Part shown: positions 1-9,201 of the stretch, one piece after another
Layout: every line of letters begins with the position of its first letter
How positions within the stretch are numbered: position 1 is the stretch's first letter
Source: Zhongshania sp.
Lineage (GTDB): Bacteria; Pseudomonadota; Gammaproteobacteria; Pseudomonadales; Spongiibacteraceae
Reading direction: 5' to 3'
Assembly: GCF_029212375.1 (NCBI RefSeq)
Contig: NZ_JARGNU010000003.1
Span: forward strand, 62,001-126,000
DNA: 64,000 nt
Translations under genes and position numbers: made by a program
The notes under the pieces: model-generated
Databases searched by the model: none
What the model saw: the letters and a program-made list of their open reading frames with translations, nothing else
Told to the model about the DNA's origin: nothing

Positions 1-2
1 CT

Positions 3-1061
3 ATTCGCTGGGCGGCCGATGACCCTCTGGAACAAGCGTTAAATAGCTTATTTCTTCTAAATGCCGAACCCCTCGACAACGATGGTAGCGAGTTACTGCC
101 ACGTATTCGCGTGCTAGATCGCTCGGAGCTCAGTGACGAGGGTCTGCTTAGGCAGATTTTTGGTTTACTGGTGCAAGCTCATTATCAAACCACCCCACAA
201 GACTTGCAGTATTTACTAGATGGCGACGCCGAACTGATTGTTGCGACGAGCGGGAGCCGAGTTGTTGGGGTTTGTCAGCTGCTGCCTGAAGGCGGTTTTA
301 GTCTTGAACTGGCGATAGAGATTGTCGCAGGTCGGCGGCGGCCTCGCGGCCATTTAGTTGCCCAACGCTTAGCCCATTTAAATGAGGAATCACGTTATAC
401 CACCGCCTGCAGCTTGCGTGTAAACCGTATCGCGGTGGTGGCTGATATGCGCCGTAACGGACTTGGTAAAGCGATGCTGGCAGCGGCAGAAGCGCAAGGG
501 CGCCGCAGGGGCGCGGCGTATTTGTCATCGAGTTTCGCAGCTGATCCTAGCGTTATTGATTTTTGGCTGAGCGAACAGTTTTTACCGGTGTGTTTAGGTA
601 GCCGCCGTGATACCGCCAGTGGTTTGTATTCGCTGATTGTTATTAAGGGCTTGGAGGAGGAATTTGCGGCGGGCGCAGCTAATTTATGTGGCCAGCTACA
701 TCGTGATTTGGCGTTGACTTTAAATAGCGTGTACAGCGATATCAGCCCAGCGCTGTTACTAACTTTGCTTGCCGCGAGTAGGAGCGCGACATTGGCGCCA
801 CCGGCAGGTGCCCTGCGTGCAGTGCAACGTTACTGTGCGGGTGAATTGATGTTTGAACAGGCGGCGGCAGGCATGTCATGCTTATGTCTACACGGCGATT
901 TAAGGTCGGTTGTCGGCGCTGAATTAGCGGTAGGGCGCGTTATTTTGGGGCAGGGCTGGGCGCTTCTTGCCGAGCAGTACGAACTCTCTGGCCGAAAAGA
1001 AATTGAGCAGTGTTTGCGTGATGTTTTTTTAAAAATTATAGCAATAGCGGGTGAGGATTAA
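3..1061 (+). CDS. tmcA: tRNA(Met) cytidine acetyltransferase TmcA, C-terminal part (5' truncated by window edge)
   Basis: Frame is open from base 3 (IRWAADDPLEQALNSLFLL...) through the 111..1061 ORF; GNAT-like region 'RIAVVADMRRNGLGKAML' typical of the TmcA C-terminal half. Confidence 0.85.
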   Translation: MRWAADDPLEQALNSLFLLNAEPLDNDGSELLPRIRVLDRSELSDEGLLRQIFGLLVQAHYQTTPQDLQYLLDGDAELIVATSGSRVVGVCQLLPEGGFSLELAIEIVAGRRRPRGHLVAQRLAHLNEESRYTTACSLRVNRIAVVADMRRNGLGKAMLAAAEAQGRRRGAAYLSSSFAADPSVIDFWLSEQFLPVCLGSRRDTASGLYSLIVIKGLEEEFAAGAANLCGQLHRDLALTLNSVYSDISPALLLTLLAASRSATLAPPAGALRAVQRYCAGELMFEQAAAGMSCLCLHGDLRSVVGAELAVGRVILGQGWALLAEQYELSGRKEIEQCLRDVFLKIIAIAGED

Positions 1062-1063
1062 TT

Positions 1064-1462
1064 ATGTCGACCATATTTACTAAAATTATCGAACGCGAAT
1101 TACCGGGGCATTTCGTCTGGGAAGATGAAAATGCGGTGGCGATTATGACGATTGCGCCAATACAAGCTGGCCACATCCTCGTTATTCCCCGCGATGAAAT
1201 AGATCACTGGGACGATCTGCCTGCGCCATTGGCAGCCCATCTGATGAGTGTGGCGCAAACTCTTGCTAAGGCGTTAAAGCAGGCCTTCGTCTGTGAGCGA
1301 GTAAGTATGATGATTGTCGGTTTAGAGGTTCCTCATACCCATTTACACTTAGTGCCTATCAATACCATGGAAGACGCGAATTTTGGCAATGCTAAAATGG
1401 CTGAAGGAGATGATTTAGCACAGGCTGCGCAAAAGGTTCGCGAGGCATTGGCATCACTTTAA
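1064..1462 (+). CDS. HIT family protein
   Basis: 132 aa; histidine triad motif 'HTHLHLVP'. Confidence 0.9.
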   Translation: MSTIFTKIIERELPGHFVWEDENAVAIMTIAPIQAGHILVIPRDEIDHWDDLPAPLAAHLMSVAQTLAKALKQAFVCERVSMMIVGLEVPHTHLHLVPINTMEDANFGNAKMAEGDDLAQAAQKVREALASL

Positions 1463-1491
1463 ATTCTACGATTTATTAGGAATATTTTTCT

Positions 1492-3432
1492 TTAGTTTTC
1501 TGAACCAAATTGGGTGATTGCTTGAGGTTTGACATTGGGGTGTATGATTCGTACAGGCTGAATCTCATTTTCAATATTAATGATTTCGCCGCGTAACCAG
1601 CCGCCACCGTCTGGGTCTTTTAAGATGACACCGACGCCGCCAGGACTTTTAATTTTTAAGGTTTGTCGGTTGGGTAAAAGATTTTCGGCGCAGGGTAGGC
1701 TTAGGCAGTCTAGAGCCGTTTTACTGCTTGCCGCATCGAAGTTGAAGTGGTACTCGGTCTCATTCGGTTCACCAACACGCGGGCTAAGCGCTTCATCAAG
1801 GTCTAATATGTTGGTGATGGCTGATTGCAGCTCGACGCAGTGTTCCGAGGATAGGTAAGTGAGGACTAAGCGTTTCAATATGGCATACAGTCGCTTGGGG
1901 TTTTGTAATATGGCGGAGTATAAACGCGCTCGATTTTCATATACGACCATGCGATCGCCTAAGTCGATATCACTTAATTCACTTTGGTATTCCGTGCACA
2001 CTGCCCGCAGTAAACCGCGTAGTAGCGGCGCGGTAGTGATATTGCCTTGCAGCGCTAAATAGCGAATGGAAAACGGGAGTAGGTGGCCGTGGGCAAAGAG
2101 AATGTGCGCGGTGATAAGGAAATAGCCTTCTATTCCTTGGTCGCGGTTAAAGGTGTGGCAGGCGACCACGTATTCGCCTTTGGCTTTGCCGTAACCTGCT
2201 ACGGGAATGGTTTCGATTTTATATTCATTGCGCTTTTCGTAAAACTCGGTGCCTGGCAGCAGAGTGTAGGCAAAAATATTTAAATTTGGGAAAGTGCGCA
2301 GTAATTGGTCTAGATTTGTTTCAAATTCGGGCAGATTGTCACCAGGTAAACCCCAAATAAGTTCGGCGGCGATCGGTACGCCGGCACTGGCCATTTGTTT
2401 GGCAATAGGCTCATATTTGTTGGCGTCCATATTTTTGCGATTGCTTAACTCCAGCGCCAGTGGCGTGAGTGTTTGCAGGGCAAGTTGGTAGTGGGGGAGT
2501 AAGCCATTGCGGTGTAATAGCAGTACAATTTCTTGAACCCTAGGGCTGTGCTTTTTAGACCACGAGGTGGCAAAGCTATTGGGTAAGCCGGTCTCAGCTT
2601 TGAGCTTGCAAATTAACTGGGCTTTTTCTAAGTCTTCCTTTAAGGCGCCAAAATTTGAATCGGCAAGCCAGATATCTTTAATTCCGGCATCGACGATTCG
2701 CCGCCAGTCACTGCGTATCCGCGTCATTGAGAATTGATACATCTTGGTGCCAATTGCGCCGGTACCCCACTCGCAAAAGGCGCATTTAAACGGGCAGCCG
2801 CGGCTGGTTTCGTAGGATATTGAGTCGTATAGCGGCTTGCCGTCGGAATCACTCAAGTCGATAGCATCTAGGGCCGATGGCAGTTCATCAAGTTGCGTGC
2901 GGCGCTGGCGCTCAGCCGTTTTGATGAGTTTGCCATTGCGTAAGAATGCGAGGCCTTTGACGCTTTCCCAGCTGCCATTTAACGGTGCGTCGAGGATTTC
3001 TTGAAAGCTTGATTCACCTTCACCCAAAATAATTAGATCGATTGGATCGTCAAAAAGGTAGTCTTCCGCCTGTTGAACATGGGGGCCGCCGGCAATACAT
3101 AATACCTCTGGACAGGCTGATTTGATTGAGTGGATTAAACTTAAAAATTCGGCAGCGTTCCACGTGTACATGCTAAAGCCAACGACGGGCCGATGGCCTG
3201 CGTTTAATGCCGCGCGTATTTGAGTTAATGCCTTAGCTTGCGCGGTGTGTTGCCACTTGTTAATGGCCTCGCTGTCGCGAAAATGCAGCAATTCAAGGTG
3301 GTAGTGTTCGGTGTTGTTACCATAGCGGTGGTAATAGGCTTTTAGTCCGCCGGTGGTGGTCGGCGCCGCCCAAAATTGATCTGAGTCCATGCTGAATAAA
3401 AACACTGGGCAGGGTGGCGGCGCTTGAATCAT
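1492..3432 (-). CDS. B12-binding domain-containing radical SAM protein
   Basis: 646 aa; cobalamin-binding-like N-terminus ('GGPHVQQAEDYLF..DLIILGEGE') and radical SAM CxxxCxxC 'SRGCPFKCAFCEWG'. Confidence 0.88.
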   Translation of the reverse strand: MIQAPPPCPVFLFSMDSDQFWAAPTTTGGLKAYYHRYGNNTEHYHLELLHFRDSEAINKWQHTAQAKALTQIRAALNAGHRPVVGFSMYTWNAAEFLSLIHSIKSACPEVLCIAGGPHVQQAEDYLFDDPIDLIILGEGESSFQEILDAPLNGSWESVKGLAFLRNGKLIKTAERQRRTQLDELPSALDAIDLSDSDGKPLYDSISYETSRGCPFKCAFCEWGTGAIGTKMYQFSMTRIRSDWRRIVDAGIKDIWLADSNFGALKEDLEKAQLICKLKAETGLPNSFATSWSKKHSPRVQEIVLLLHRNGLLPHYQLALQTLTPLALELSNRKNMDANKYEPIAKQMASAGVPIAAELIWGLPGDNLPEFETNLDQLLRTFPNLNIFAYTLLPGTEFYEKRNEYKIETIPVAGYGKAKGEYVVACHTFNRDQGIEGYFLITAHILFAHGHLLPFSIRYLALQGNITTAPLLRGLLRAVCTEYQSELSDIDLGDRMVVYENRARLYSAILQNPKRLYAILKRLVLTYLSSEHCVELQSAITNILDLDEALSPRVGEPNETEYHFNFDAASSKTALDCLSLPCAENLLPNRQTLKIKSPGGVGVILKDPDGGGWLRGEIINIENEIQPVRIIHPNVKPQAITQFGSEN

Positions 3433-3637
3433 TATTATTGGCTTCCGGTGGGCTAATTACTTGAAGACGGGGCTAAGCGCGCAGTATTTTGCGTGCATAT
3501 TTATTAGAAGAGTAGCAGTGTTTAGGGTGAGCGCCCATTACTGAAATGTCATGTAAAAAGCAGGGTGGTTTTGGCGTAGCTGTCGTAGCAGTACAGGGTA
3601 AGTAAGACTGCTACAACAGGGCTACTAGTAGAGTATA

Positions 3638-4906
3638 TTAGCGCTGGAAACGCTTCATGAGTTGCGGCAGTTCTGGTAAACCCAAAATCTGCCGCCTAAC
3701 TAGATCGAGGCTCAGTGCGGCTACCCAGCTTTGGAACGCCGTGCGATCAAAGGGCAACTGAAGTTTGATTGCCTTAAGATTTTGTGCCGAACCCCAGGCA
3801 ATCCAAACGGTGCCCACCGGCTTGTCGGCGCTGCCACCATCGGGGCCGGCAATGCCGGTAACGGCGATTGCTACGTCGGCGCCGGTTGCCTCGAGCGCAC
3901 CGAGTGCCATTTGCCGAGCAACGTTTTCACTTACTGCGCCATCGCTGGCCAAGCTTTCCTCGGAGACCTGAAGTAGCTGCGCTTTGACGTGGTTAGAGTA
4001 GCTAACGATACCCCCCGGAAATACTTGGGAGGCGCCGGCTACGCTGGTCAGCTGGGAGGCAATTAGGCCGCCAGTGCAGGATTCTGCAGTGCACAGCTGC
4101 AAATTATTGGCTTTAAGCGCATTTATTGTTGCGGCGGGCAAGCTTATGGGCAATTCACCCAGTAAGTGGTCGGCTAAAAGCTCTGTAACCCTTGGGCTCC
4201 ACTGCCGCAGTCTGGCGTCGGGATTGCTGCCGCGGGTGGTGAGTTTCACTTCGAGCACGGGCATAGAGGCGCGAAAGCCCAGCTCAATGTCGTCTGGCCA
4301 GTCGCGCAAATGACTGTTTACCATCTCTTGAATGCCTGATTCTCCAAGTCCAAAGACGCCAAGGCGCAGAGTTTGAATATGGTCTGAGGGAAACAGTTTA
4401 TCTAGTGCGGGAATAATTTCTTTGCTAAGCATGGGCCGCAATTCGCTGGGTACCCCAGGGCTTGCGAAAATGAGGCAGTTTTTGTGCGTTAGCTTAATGC
4501 CGACGGCGCTACCGCGCTCGTTCGCGATAATGTCGCAGCCCTTGGGTAGCATCGCTTGTTTGTGGTTGGAGGCATTAAGGGGAAAGCCCCGCGCCGTGCA
4601 CCATTGAGTGAGGTGAGCAAGGGCCTGTGGGTGCTCGCAAATTTCTGTGCCGCTCACGCGCGCAAGCGCGACTGCGGTCAGGTCGTCAACGGTTGGGCCG
4701 AGACCGCCATTAATGATCAATACGTCGGCGTCTTCACAGAGTTGGTCAATCTCTGTGCAAAGCAGTGCTAGTTCATCGCCAACGGTGATCTTTTTGCTGA
4801 TTCGCCAACCGTAGTCTTTTATTTGCTCGGCAATCATGGCTGAGTTGGAGTCAATAATATCGCCAGCCATAAGTTCATTGCCGGTGAGCAGTAGGTGTAG
4901 CTTCAT
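3638..4906 (-). CDS. cinA: CinA family protein (competence/damage-inducible domain plus nicotinamide-nucleotide amidohydrolase domain)
   Basis: 422 aa; 'LLLTGNELMAGDIIDSNSAMIA', 'INGGLGPTVDDLTA' and C-terminal 'TAESCTGGLIASQLTSVAGAS...VAIAVTGIAGPDGGS'. Confidence 0.92.
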   Translation of the reverse strand: MKLHLLLTGNELMAGDIIDSNSAMIAEQIKDYGWRISKKITVGDELALLCTEIDQLCEDADVLIINGGLGPTVDDLTAVALARVSGTEICEHPQALAHLTQWCTARGFPLNASNHKQAMLPKGCDIIANERGSAVGIKLTHKNCLIFASPGVPSELRPMLSKEIIPALDKLFPSDHIQTLRLGVFGLGESGIQEMVNSHLRDWPDDIELGFRASMPVLEVKLTTRGSNPDARLRQWSPRVTELLADHLLGELPISLPAATINALKANNLQLCTAESCTGGLIASQLTSVAGASQVFPGGIVSYSNHVKAQLLQVSEESLASDGAVSENVARQMALGALEATGADVAIAVTGIAGPDGGSADKPVGTVWIAWGSAQNLKAIKLQLPFDRTAFQSWVAALSLDLVRRQILGLPELPQLMKRFQR

Positions 4907-5047
4907 TCAGAATTATCCATTATTGGCGTTGTTGAGGGCTGTCGCTAAGTTGTATATTGAACGGGGCTGTCAGCGTAGTCATTCTTTACATAGTAATAGC
5001 TTTGCAGGCCAAGCTCTAATTTTTGTCAATTTTGTCGGAGTTTAGCA

Positions 5048-5446
5048 ATGAAGTTGTCGTCTGGTGTTGTTTTGGCGGGTGTAATTGTGGTGGTGTTGGC
5101 GGTTTTTGAGTTGTGGCAGTATCTTGATGCTAAAGCGTATCGCGAAACCGTGAATGCTCAACTTATGCAGCTGTCGGCGCGAGTTGATAGTATTGATGAG
5201 ACGGTGCAGCTTGCACGTAAAGAATTGGAGCAAATGGAGCAATCTTCGCTGGGCGGTTTGATTGAAAATGCCAATGATGCCTTAATTCAGGGGTGGTCGG
5301 CGATGATGGATACCGTTGAAAAAGAACTGCAACGAGCGAAGGAGAGTTTAGATAAGCCGGCGCCAAAAATGGACCCTAATAGCGCACCGTCCCAAGGGAA
5401 GCAGCCCAGCGCTGGGCCAGACAATGCTGGTGCCGGTGTATTATAA
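5048..5446 (+). CDS. Hypothetical protein, N-terminal TM helix then predicted coiled coil
   Basis: 132 aa ORF starting at 5048 with RBS-like GGAG upstream; hydrophobic N-terminus, heptad-like Q/E/L-rich middle. Confidence 0.7.
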   Translation: MKLSSGVVLAGVIVVVLAVFELWQYLDAKAYRETVNAQLMQLSARVDSIDETVQLARKELEQMEQSSLGGLIENANDALIQGWSAMMDTVEKELQRAKESLDKPAPKMDPNSAPSQGKQPSAGPDNAGAGVL

Positions 5447-5465
5447 GTTTTGATTTGGAGTTTTT

Positions 5466-5675
5466 ATGCCGGAAATTACACGTCCTGTTAAAGCAATAGA
5501 AGTGAACTATGTCTGTGACAAATGCAGCCATGGCATGATGAAACACTGCGGCGATATGGATGCGGCAACTGGTTTGGTGCCTCATCGGTGTATGATCTGT
5601 AGCCACGAGCAAAATTTTAAATGGGTGTCTTATCCCAAAATTCGCTATGTTGGTCTAGACGAACACAGTGATTAA
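5466..5675 (+). CDS. Small zinc-ribbon-like protein
   Basis: 69 aa; two CxxC pairs (VCDKC ... RCMIC); RBS-like ggag upstream. Confidence 0.7.
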   Translation: MPEITRPVKAIEVNYVCDKCSHGMMKHCGDMDAATGLVPHRCMICSHEQNFKWVSYPKIRYVGLDEHSD

Positions 5676-5709
5676 AGCCTTGCTTCGTGGCAGGGTCTAC
5701 GCCTTGGTG

Positions 5710-5943
5710 TTAGTAGCGCAATCGCGCGTCGAGTTCGTCCACTAACTCAGCCCACTCGGCATCTAAATCGATAGATTCTTTTAGCAACTTCGCCTGCGCG
5801 GGTTTCCAAAAACTGGCCTCATGAATTAATAACCCTCTGGGCAAGGGGCGGTGGCGTACAATGAATCGTTCAACTTCTTCGTCGCTGGCGGGTAAGCCGA
5901 GCTGCTGAAAAAGTGTATTCATTGTGTGTAATTCGGTTTCCAT
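5710..5943 (-). CDS. DUF2789 family protein (ORF track extends to 5982)
   Basis: Start METELHTMNTLFQQLGL is preceded by GGAGGACACA; 'FWKPAQAKLLKESIDLDAEWAELVDELDARLR' resembles DUF2789. Confidence 0.75.
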   Translation of the reverse strand: METELHTMNTLFQQLGLPASDEEVERFIVRHRPLPRGLLIHEASFWKPAQAKLLKESIDLDAEWAELVDELDARLRY

Positions 5944-6167
5944 TGTGTCCTCCGTAGATGAATAGCCGTAGCTAGTGTCCAATATAGAAGACCCCGCGCC
6001 GCCTTGCCAGTTTTTGTGTAAATCACAGTGCTTGCTGGTGGTGGGTAGGCTAATAAAATGTGTTGTCTAGTGAATGTTTTCGCTGCTTTATCATCTAAGC
6101 TCGATTGAGGTTTTATTGTAGGCTGGCTGGATCTTTCTGTTGGTCGTTGAATATATGTGAGGGTTAA

Positions 6168-6575
6168 ATGGGGAAGTTTGGGCTGATATTGGTTTTTGCA
6201 ATTGCCTTAATAGCTTGTCAGCCTAAGGAGCCGCGGGCCAGTAAAGTAGTCGGGCCTTCGACCACTAAACTTGCGAACCTTGCTGAGTCTGTGGTTCCAG
6301 TGTCGGAGCCGGTGAGTGCGCCCAAGCAAGCTAAATTGGATTTGCGGCTGCCGCAAGACGTAGTCGTGATAACGGCAGAGGCATGGAGTGATGATAGTCG
6401 CGGTCGTTACGGGATTAAAGATTGGTTTAGCTCGGACGAGGGGCGAGAGGCGTCGCGATTAAAGTTTAAGTCGAAATTATTACTAAAAGAAAATGCGATG
6501 AAGGAAAAGACTATGAGCAGCTACGCTGATAGGGTTGCTGGTGCAGAGCTAGGTTTTGAATATAAAACGCGCTGA
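6168..6575 (+). CDS. Putative small lipoprotein
   Basis: 135 aa; signal peptide with lipobox-like 'LIAC'. Confidence 0.65.
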   Translation: MGKFGLILVFAIALIACQPKEPRASKVVGPSTTKLANLAESVVPVSEPVSAPKQAKLDLRLPQDVVVITAEAWSDDSRGRYGIKDWFSSDEGREASRLKFKSKLLLKENAMKEKTMSSYADRVAGAELGFEYKTR

Positions 6576-6607
6576 AATGGTTTTCGTTGCAGTTAAATTT
6601 TAACAAT

Positions 6608-6635
6608 AAAAAAGGCCGCTATTGCGGCCTTTTTT
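6608..6635. terminator. Bidirectional intrinsic terminator between convergent lipoprotein ORF and gltA
   Basis: AAAAAAGGCCGC-tatt-GCGGCCTTTTTT. Confidence 0.92.
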
Positions 6636-6658
6636 ATTGCTGAGCCTAGGCTCCGCGC

Positions 6659-7942
6659 TTAGCGTTTGTCGAGGCTAACAAAGTCACGTTGCACTGGGCC
6701 AGTATACAGCTGGCGTGGACGACCAATGCGGTAGCTACCGCTGATCATTTCATTCCAGTGTGCGATCCAGCCTGGGGTGCGGCCCAAGGCGAAGATAACG
6801 GTAAACATGCTAGTTGGAATGCCAATCGCTTTCAGGATAATACCTGAATAGAAATCGACGTTTGGATAGAGCTTGCGGTCGATAAAGTATTCATCTTCCA
6901 GCGCAATTTGTTCTAAGCGTTTGGCAATTTTTAGTAGCGGGTCGTTTTCTAAACCAAGTTCAGCCAACACTTCGTCTGCTGCTTGTTTCATCACTTTGGC
7001 GCGGGGGTCGAAGTTTTTGTAAACCCGATGGCCAAAACCCATTAAGCGGAATGGGTCGTCTTTGTCTTTTGCTTTAGCGACGAATTCGTCAATGCGCGAT
7101 GCATCACCAATTTCGTTGAGCATCTCTAATACTGCTTCATTGGCGCCGCCGTGAGAGGGCCCCCACAGTGCTGCGATACCAGCAGAAATACAGGCGAAAG
7201 GATTGGCGCCAGTTGAACCGGCGAGGCGCACGGTGGAGGTAGAGGCGTTTTGCTCGTGGTCGGCGTGCAGCAGGAATATTTTATCCATTGCCTTGGCTAA
7301 TACTGGGTTTACATTGCTTGGCTCACAGGGATTGCCGAACATCATGTGCAGGAAGTTTTCGGCATAGCTCAGGTGGTTCTGCGGGTACATGAAGGGCTGG
7401 CCGATGGTGTATTTGTAGGTCATGGCCGCCAAGGTTGGCATTTTTGCTATCAAGCGGATCGCAGAGATTTCGCGATGCTTTTCGTCAGTGATATCCAGCG
7501 AATCGTGGTAGAAAGCAGACAGGGCGCCAACGACGCCACACATAATGGCCATGGGGTGGGCGTCGCGACGGAAGCCTTTAAAGAAGGTGCTCATCTGGTC
7601 GTTGACCATGGTGTGCATGCGGACTTTATTGACAAATGCTTCTTTCTGATCGGCATTGGGAAGTTCGCCGTAAAGTAACAGGAAGCAGGTTTCAAGGTAG
7701 TCAGACTGTTCGGCGAGTTGCTCAATGGGGTAGCCGCCGTGAAGCAGAATGCCTTTATCACCGTCGATATAAGTGATTTTTGACTCGCAGGCTGCGGTAG
7801 AAACGAATCCTGGGTCATAGGTAAAGTAACCATTACCCGTCAGGGCGCTGACTTCGATGACGTCGGGGCCGATAGTGCCAGAGTGGACTTTTAGGTCCAG
7901 TGTTTTTCCATCGATACTCAGACTTGCTTTCTTATCGCTCAT
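6659..7942 (-). CDS. gltA: Citrate synthase
   Basis: 427 aa type II citrate synthase; '[49 protein letters not shown]', '[15 protein letters not shown]'. Confidence 0.98.
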   Translation of the reverse strand: MSDKKASLSIDGKTLDLKVHSGTIGPDVIEVSALTGNGYFTYDPGFVSTAACESKITYIDGDKGILLHGGYPIEQLAEQSDYLETCFLLLYGELPNADQKEAFVNKVRMHTMVNDQMSTFFKGFRRDAHPMAIMCGVVGALSAFYHDSLDITDEKHREISAIRLIAKMPTLAAMTYKYTIGQPFMYPQNHLSYAENFLHMMFGNPCEPSNVNPVLAKAMDKIFLLHADHEQNASTSTVRLAGSTGANPFACISAGIAALWGPSHGGANEAVLEMLNEIGDASRIDEFVAKAKDKDDPFRLMGFGHRVYKNFDPRAKVMKQAADEVLAELGLENDPLLKIAKRLEQIALEDEYFIDRKLYPNVDFYSGIILKAIGIPTSMFTVIFALGRTPGWIAHWNEMISGSYRIGRPRQLYTGPVQRDFVSLDKR

Positions 7943-8058
7943 TGTGACGGGCTCCTGTAACTTTTAACTTAGCTTGTGGCGTTAACTCCCTGTGTCTAGC
8001 ATTCTGCACGGTATTGCGGAAATGTAACACTGGAAGGTCCGCTTGCGCGGGAGTGACA

Positions 8059-8086
8059 AATATAGAGAGATGAAATGTTTTGTCAA
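8059..8086 (-). promoter_or_regulatory. Predicted gltA sigma-70 promoter
   Basis: On the minus strand: TTGACA - 16 bp - TATATT, upstream of gltA. Confidence 0.65.
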
Positions 8087-8449
8087 CGGTGAGAACATTT
8101 TAACGTGCAATTGCGATGGAGGGAATTCTAAATGTTATATCCGGTAGAGTTTTTCTAACAAGCGGGAATTATTGCGCTGAAATTACGCGCTTGAGGCGCG
8201 GCTTTTGTTTTTCTATGGCGCCATAATGGTGCGAAATGGTTGCTTAAGCCTTTGATATTGGAGTTTTTTGCAAGCAATTCTTGGTGTAGGTAGGGGTTTG
8301 TAATTACGCGGCCTTGGCCCTATAATGCCCGGCGTTTCTTGTCGGGTTTGCAAAGGCCCAACCAACAGAGGCACAGTCGGACGAATAAGTCCGCAGATTG
8401 ATTGATCCACTCCCTTTAAACCGCTCGAGTTTCGGGCCAGAAATTAAAA

Positions 8450-8836
8450 GTGTGGCAAACCGTGAACGATAAACGACCTGTAAATCTGGATATCGGGACA
8501 ATCGCGCTGCCGATTACCGCATATACCTCTATTTTGCACCGCGTAAGTGGTGTGTTTCTTGTAGCTGGCGTCGCCCTGCTATTTTGGTTGCTTGGTACCA
8601 GTCTTGATGGTCCAGAGGGCTTTGGGCAGGCTAAAGCGTGCTTGGCGTCATTCTGGGGTAAGTTGAGTCTATGGGCCGTGTTAATCGGTTTGAGCTATCA
8701 CTCTGCTGCCGGTGTTAAGCACTTGGTAATGGACGCCGGTATCGGTGAGTCTATGGAAGGCGGTGAAACTGGCGCGAAATTAGTGCTGGCTGTCACAGCG
8801 GTGTTGGTTGTACTTGCGGGGTTGTGGATATGGTAA
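8450..8836 (+). CDS. sdhC: Succinate dehydrogenase cytochrome b556 subunit
   Basis: 128 aa; 'RPVNLDIGTIALPITAYTSILHRVSGVFL', 'SYHSAAGVKHLVMD'. Starts with GTG. Confidence 0.95.
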   Translation: MWQTVNDKRPVNLDIGTIALPITAYTSILHRVSGVFLVAGVALLFWLLGTSLDGPEGFGQAKACLASFWGKLSLWAVLIGLSYHSAAGVKHLVMDAGIGESMEGGETGAKLVLAVTAVLVVLAGLWIW

Positions 8837-9198
8837 ATTCAGTAACGAATTTGGGTCGCAACGGCTTAGCGGATTGGCTGGTGCAGCGTGTCAGTGGTGT
8901 TGTACTGCTGGCTTATATGTTAGTAGTTGGTTTTTACCTGCTTTGTAGTGGTTCAGATTTAAGCTACGAGCAGTGGAGCGGCTATTTCGATAGCACTTTT
9001 ATGCGTGTGTTTAGTACCGCAGCAGTATTGTCCATTGTGTCTCATGCATGGATTGGTTTGTGGTCGGTATCGACTGACTATTTAACAGAGCGACTAATGG
9101 GTGGCCGAGCGACGGTTTTACGCTTGGCATTTCAGGCAGCTTCGGCTGTTGTGTTGTTCACCTACCTCGTTTGGGGCATCCAGATTCTTTGGAGTTAA
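8824..9198 (+). CDS. sdhD: Succinate dehydrogenase membrane anchor subunit
   Basis: 124 aa; 'DWLVQRVSGVVLLAYML', 'SHAWIGLWSVSTDYL'; overlaps the sdhC end. Confidence 0.94.
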   Translation: MDMVNSVTNLGRNGLADWLVQRVSGVVLLAYMLVVGFYLLCSGSDLSYEQWSGYFDSTFMRVFSTAAVLSIVSHAWIGLWSVSTDYLTERLMGGRATVLRLAFQAASAVVLFTYLVWGIQILWS

Positions 9199-9201
9199 GC
9201 A

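Noticed and set aside
3585-3614. 8-bp inverted repeat GTAGCAGT...ACTGCTAC downstream of cinA
   Set aside because: Fourteen-nt loop and no T-tract; too short to separate from chance.
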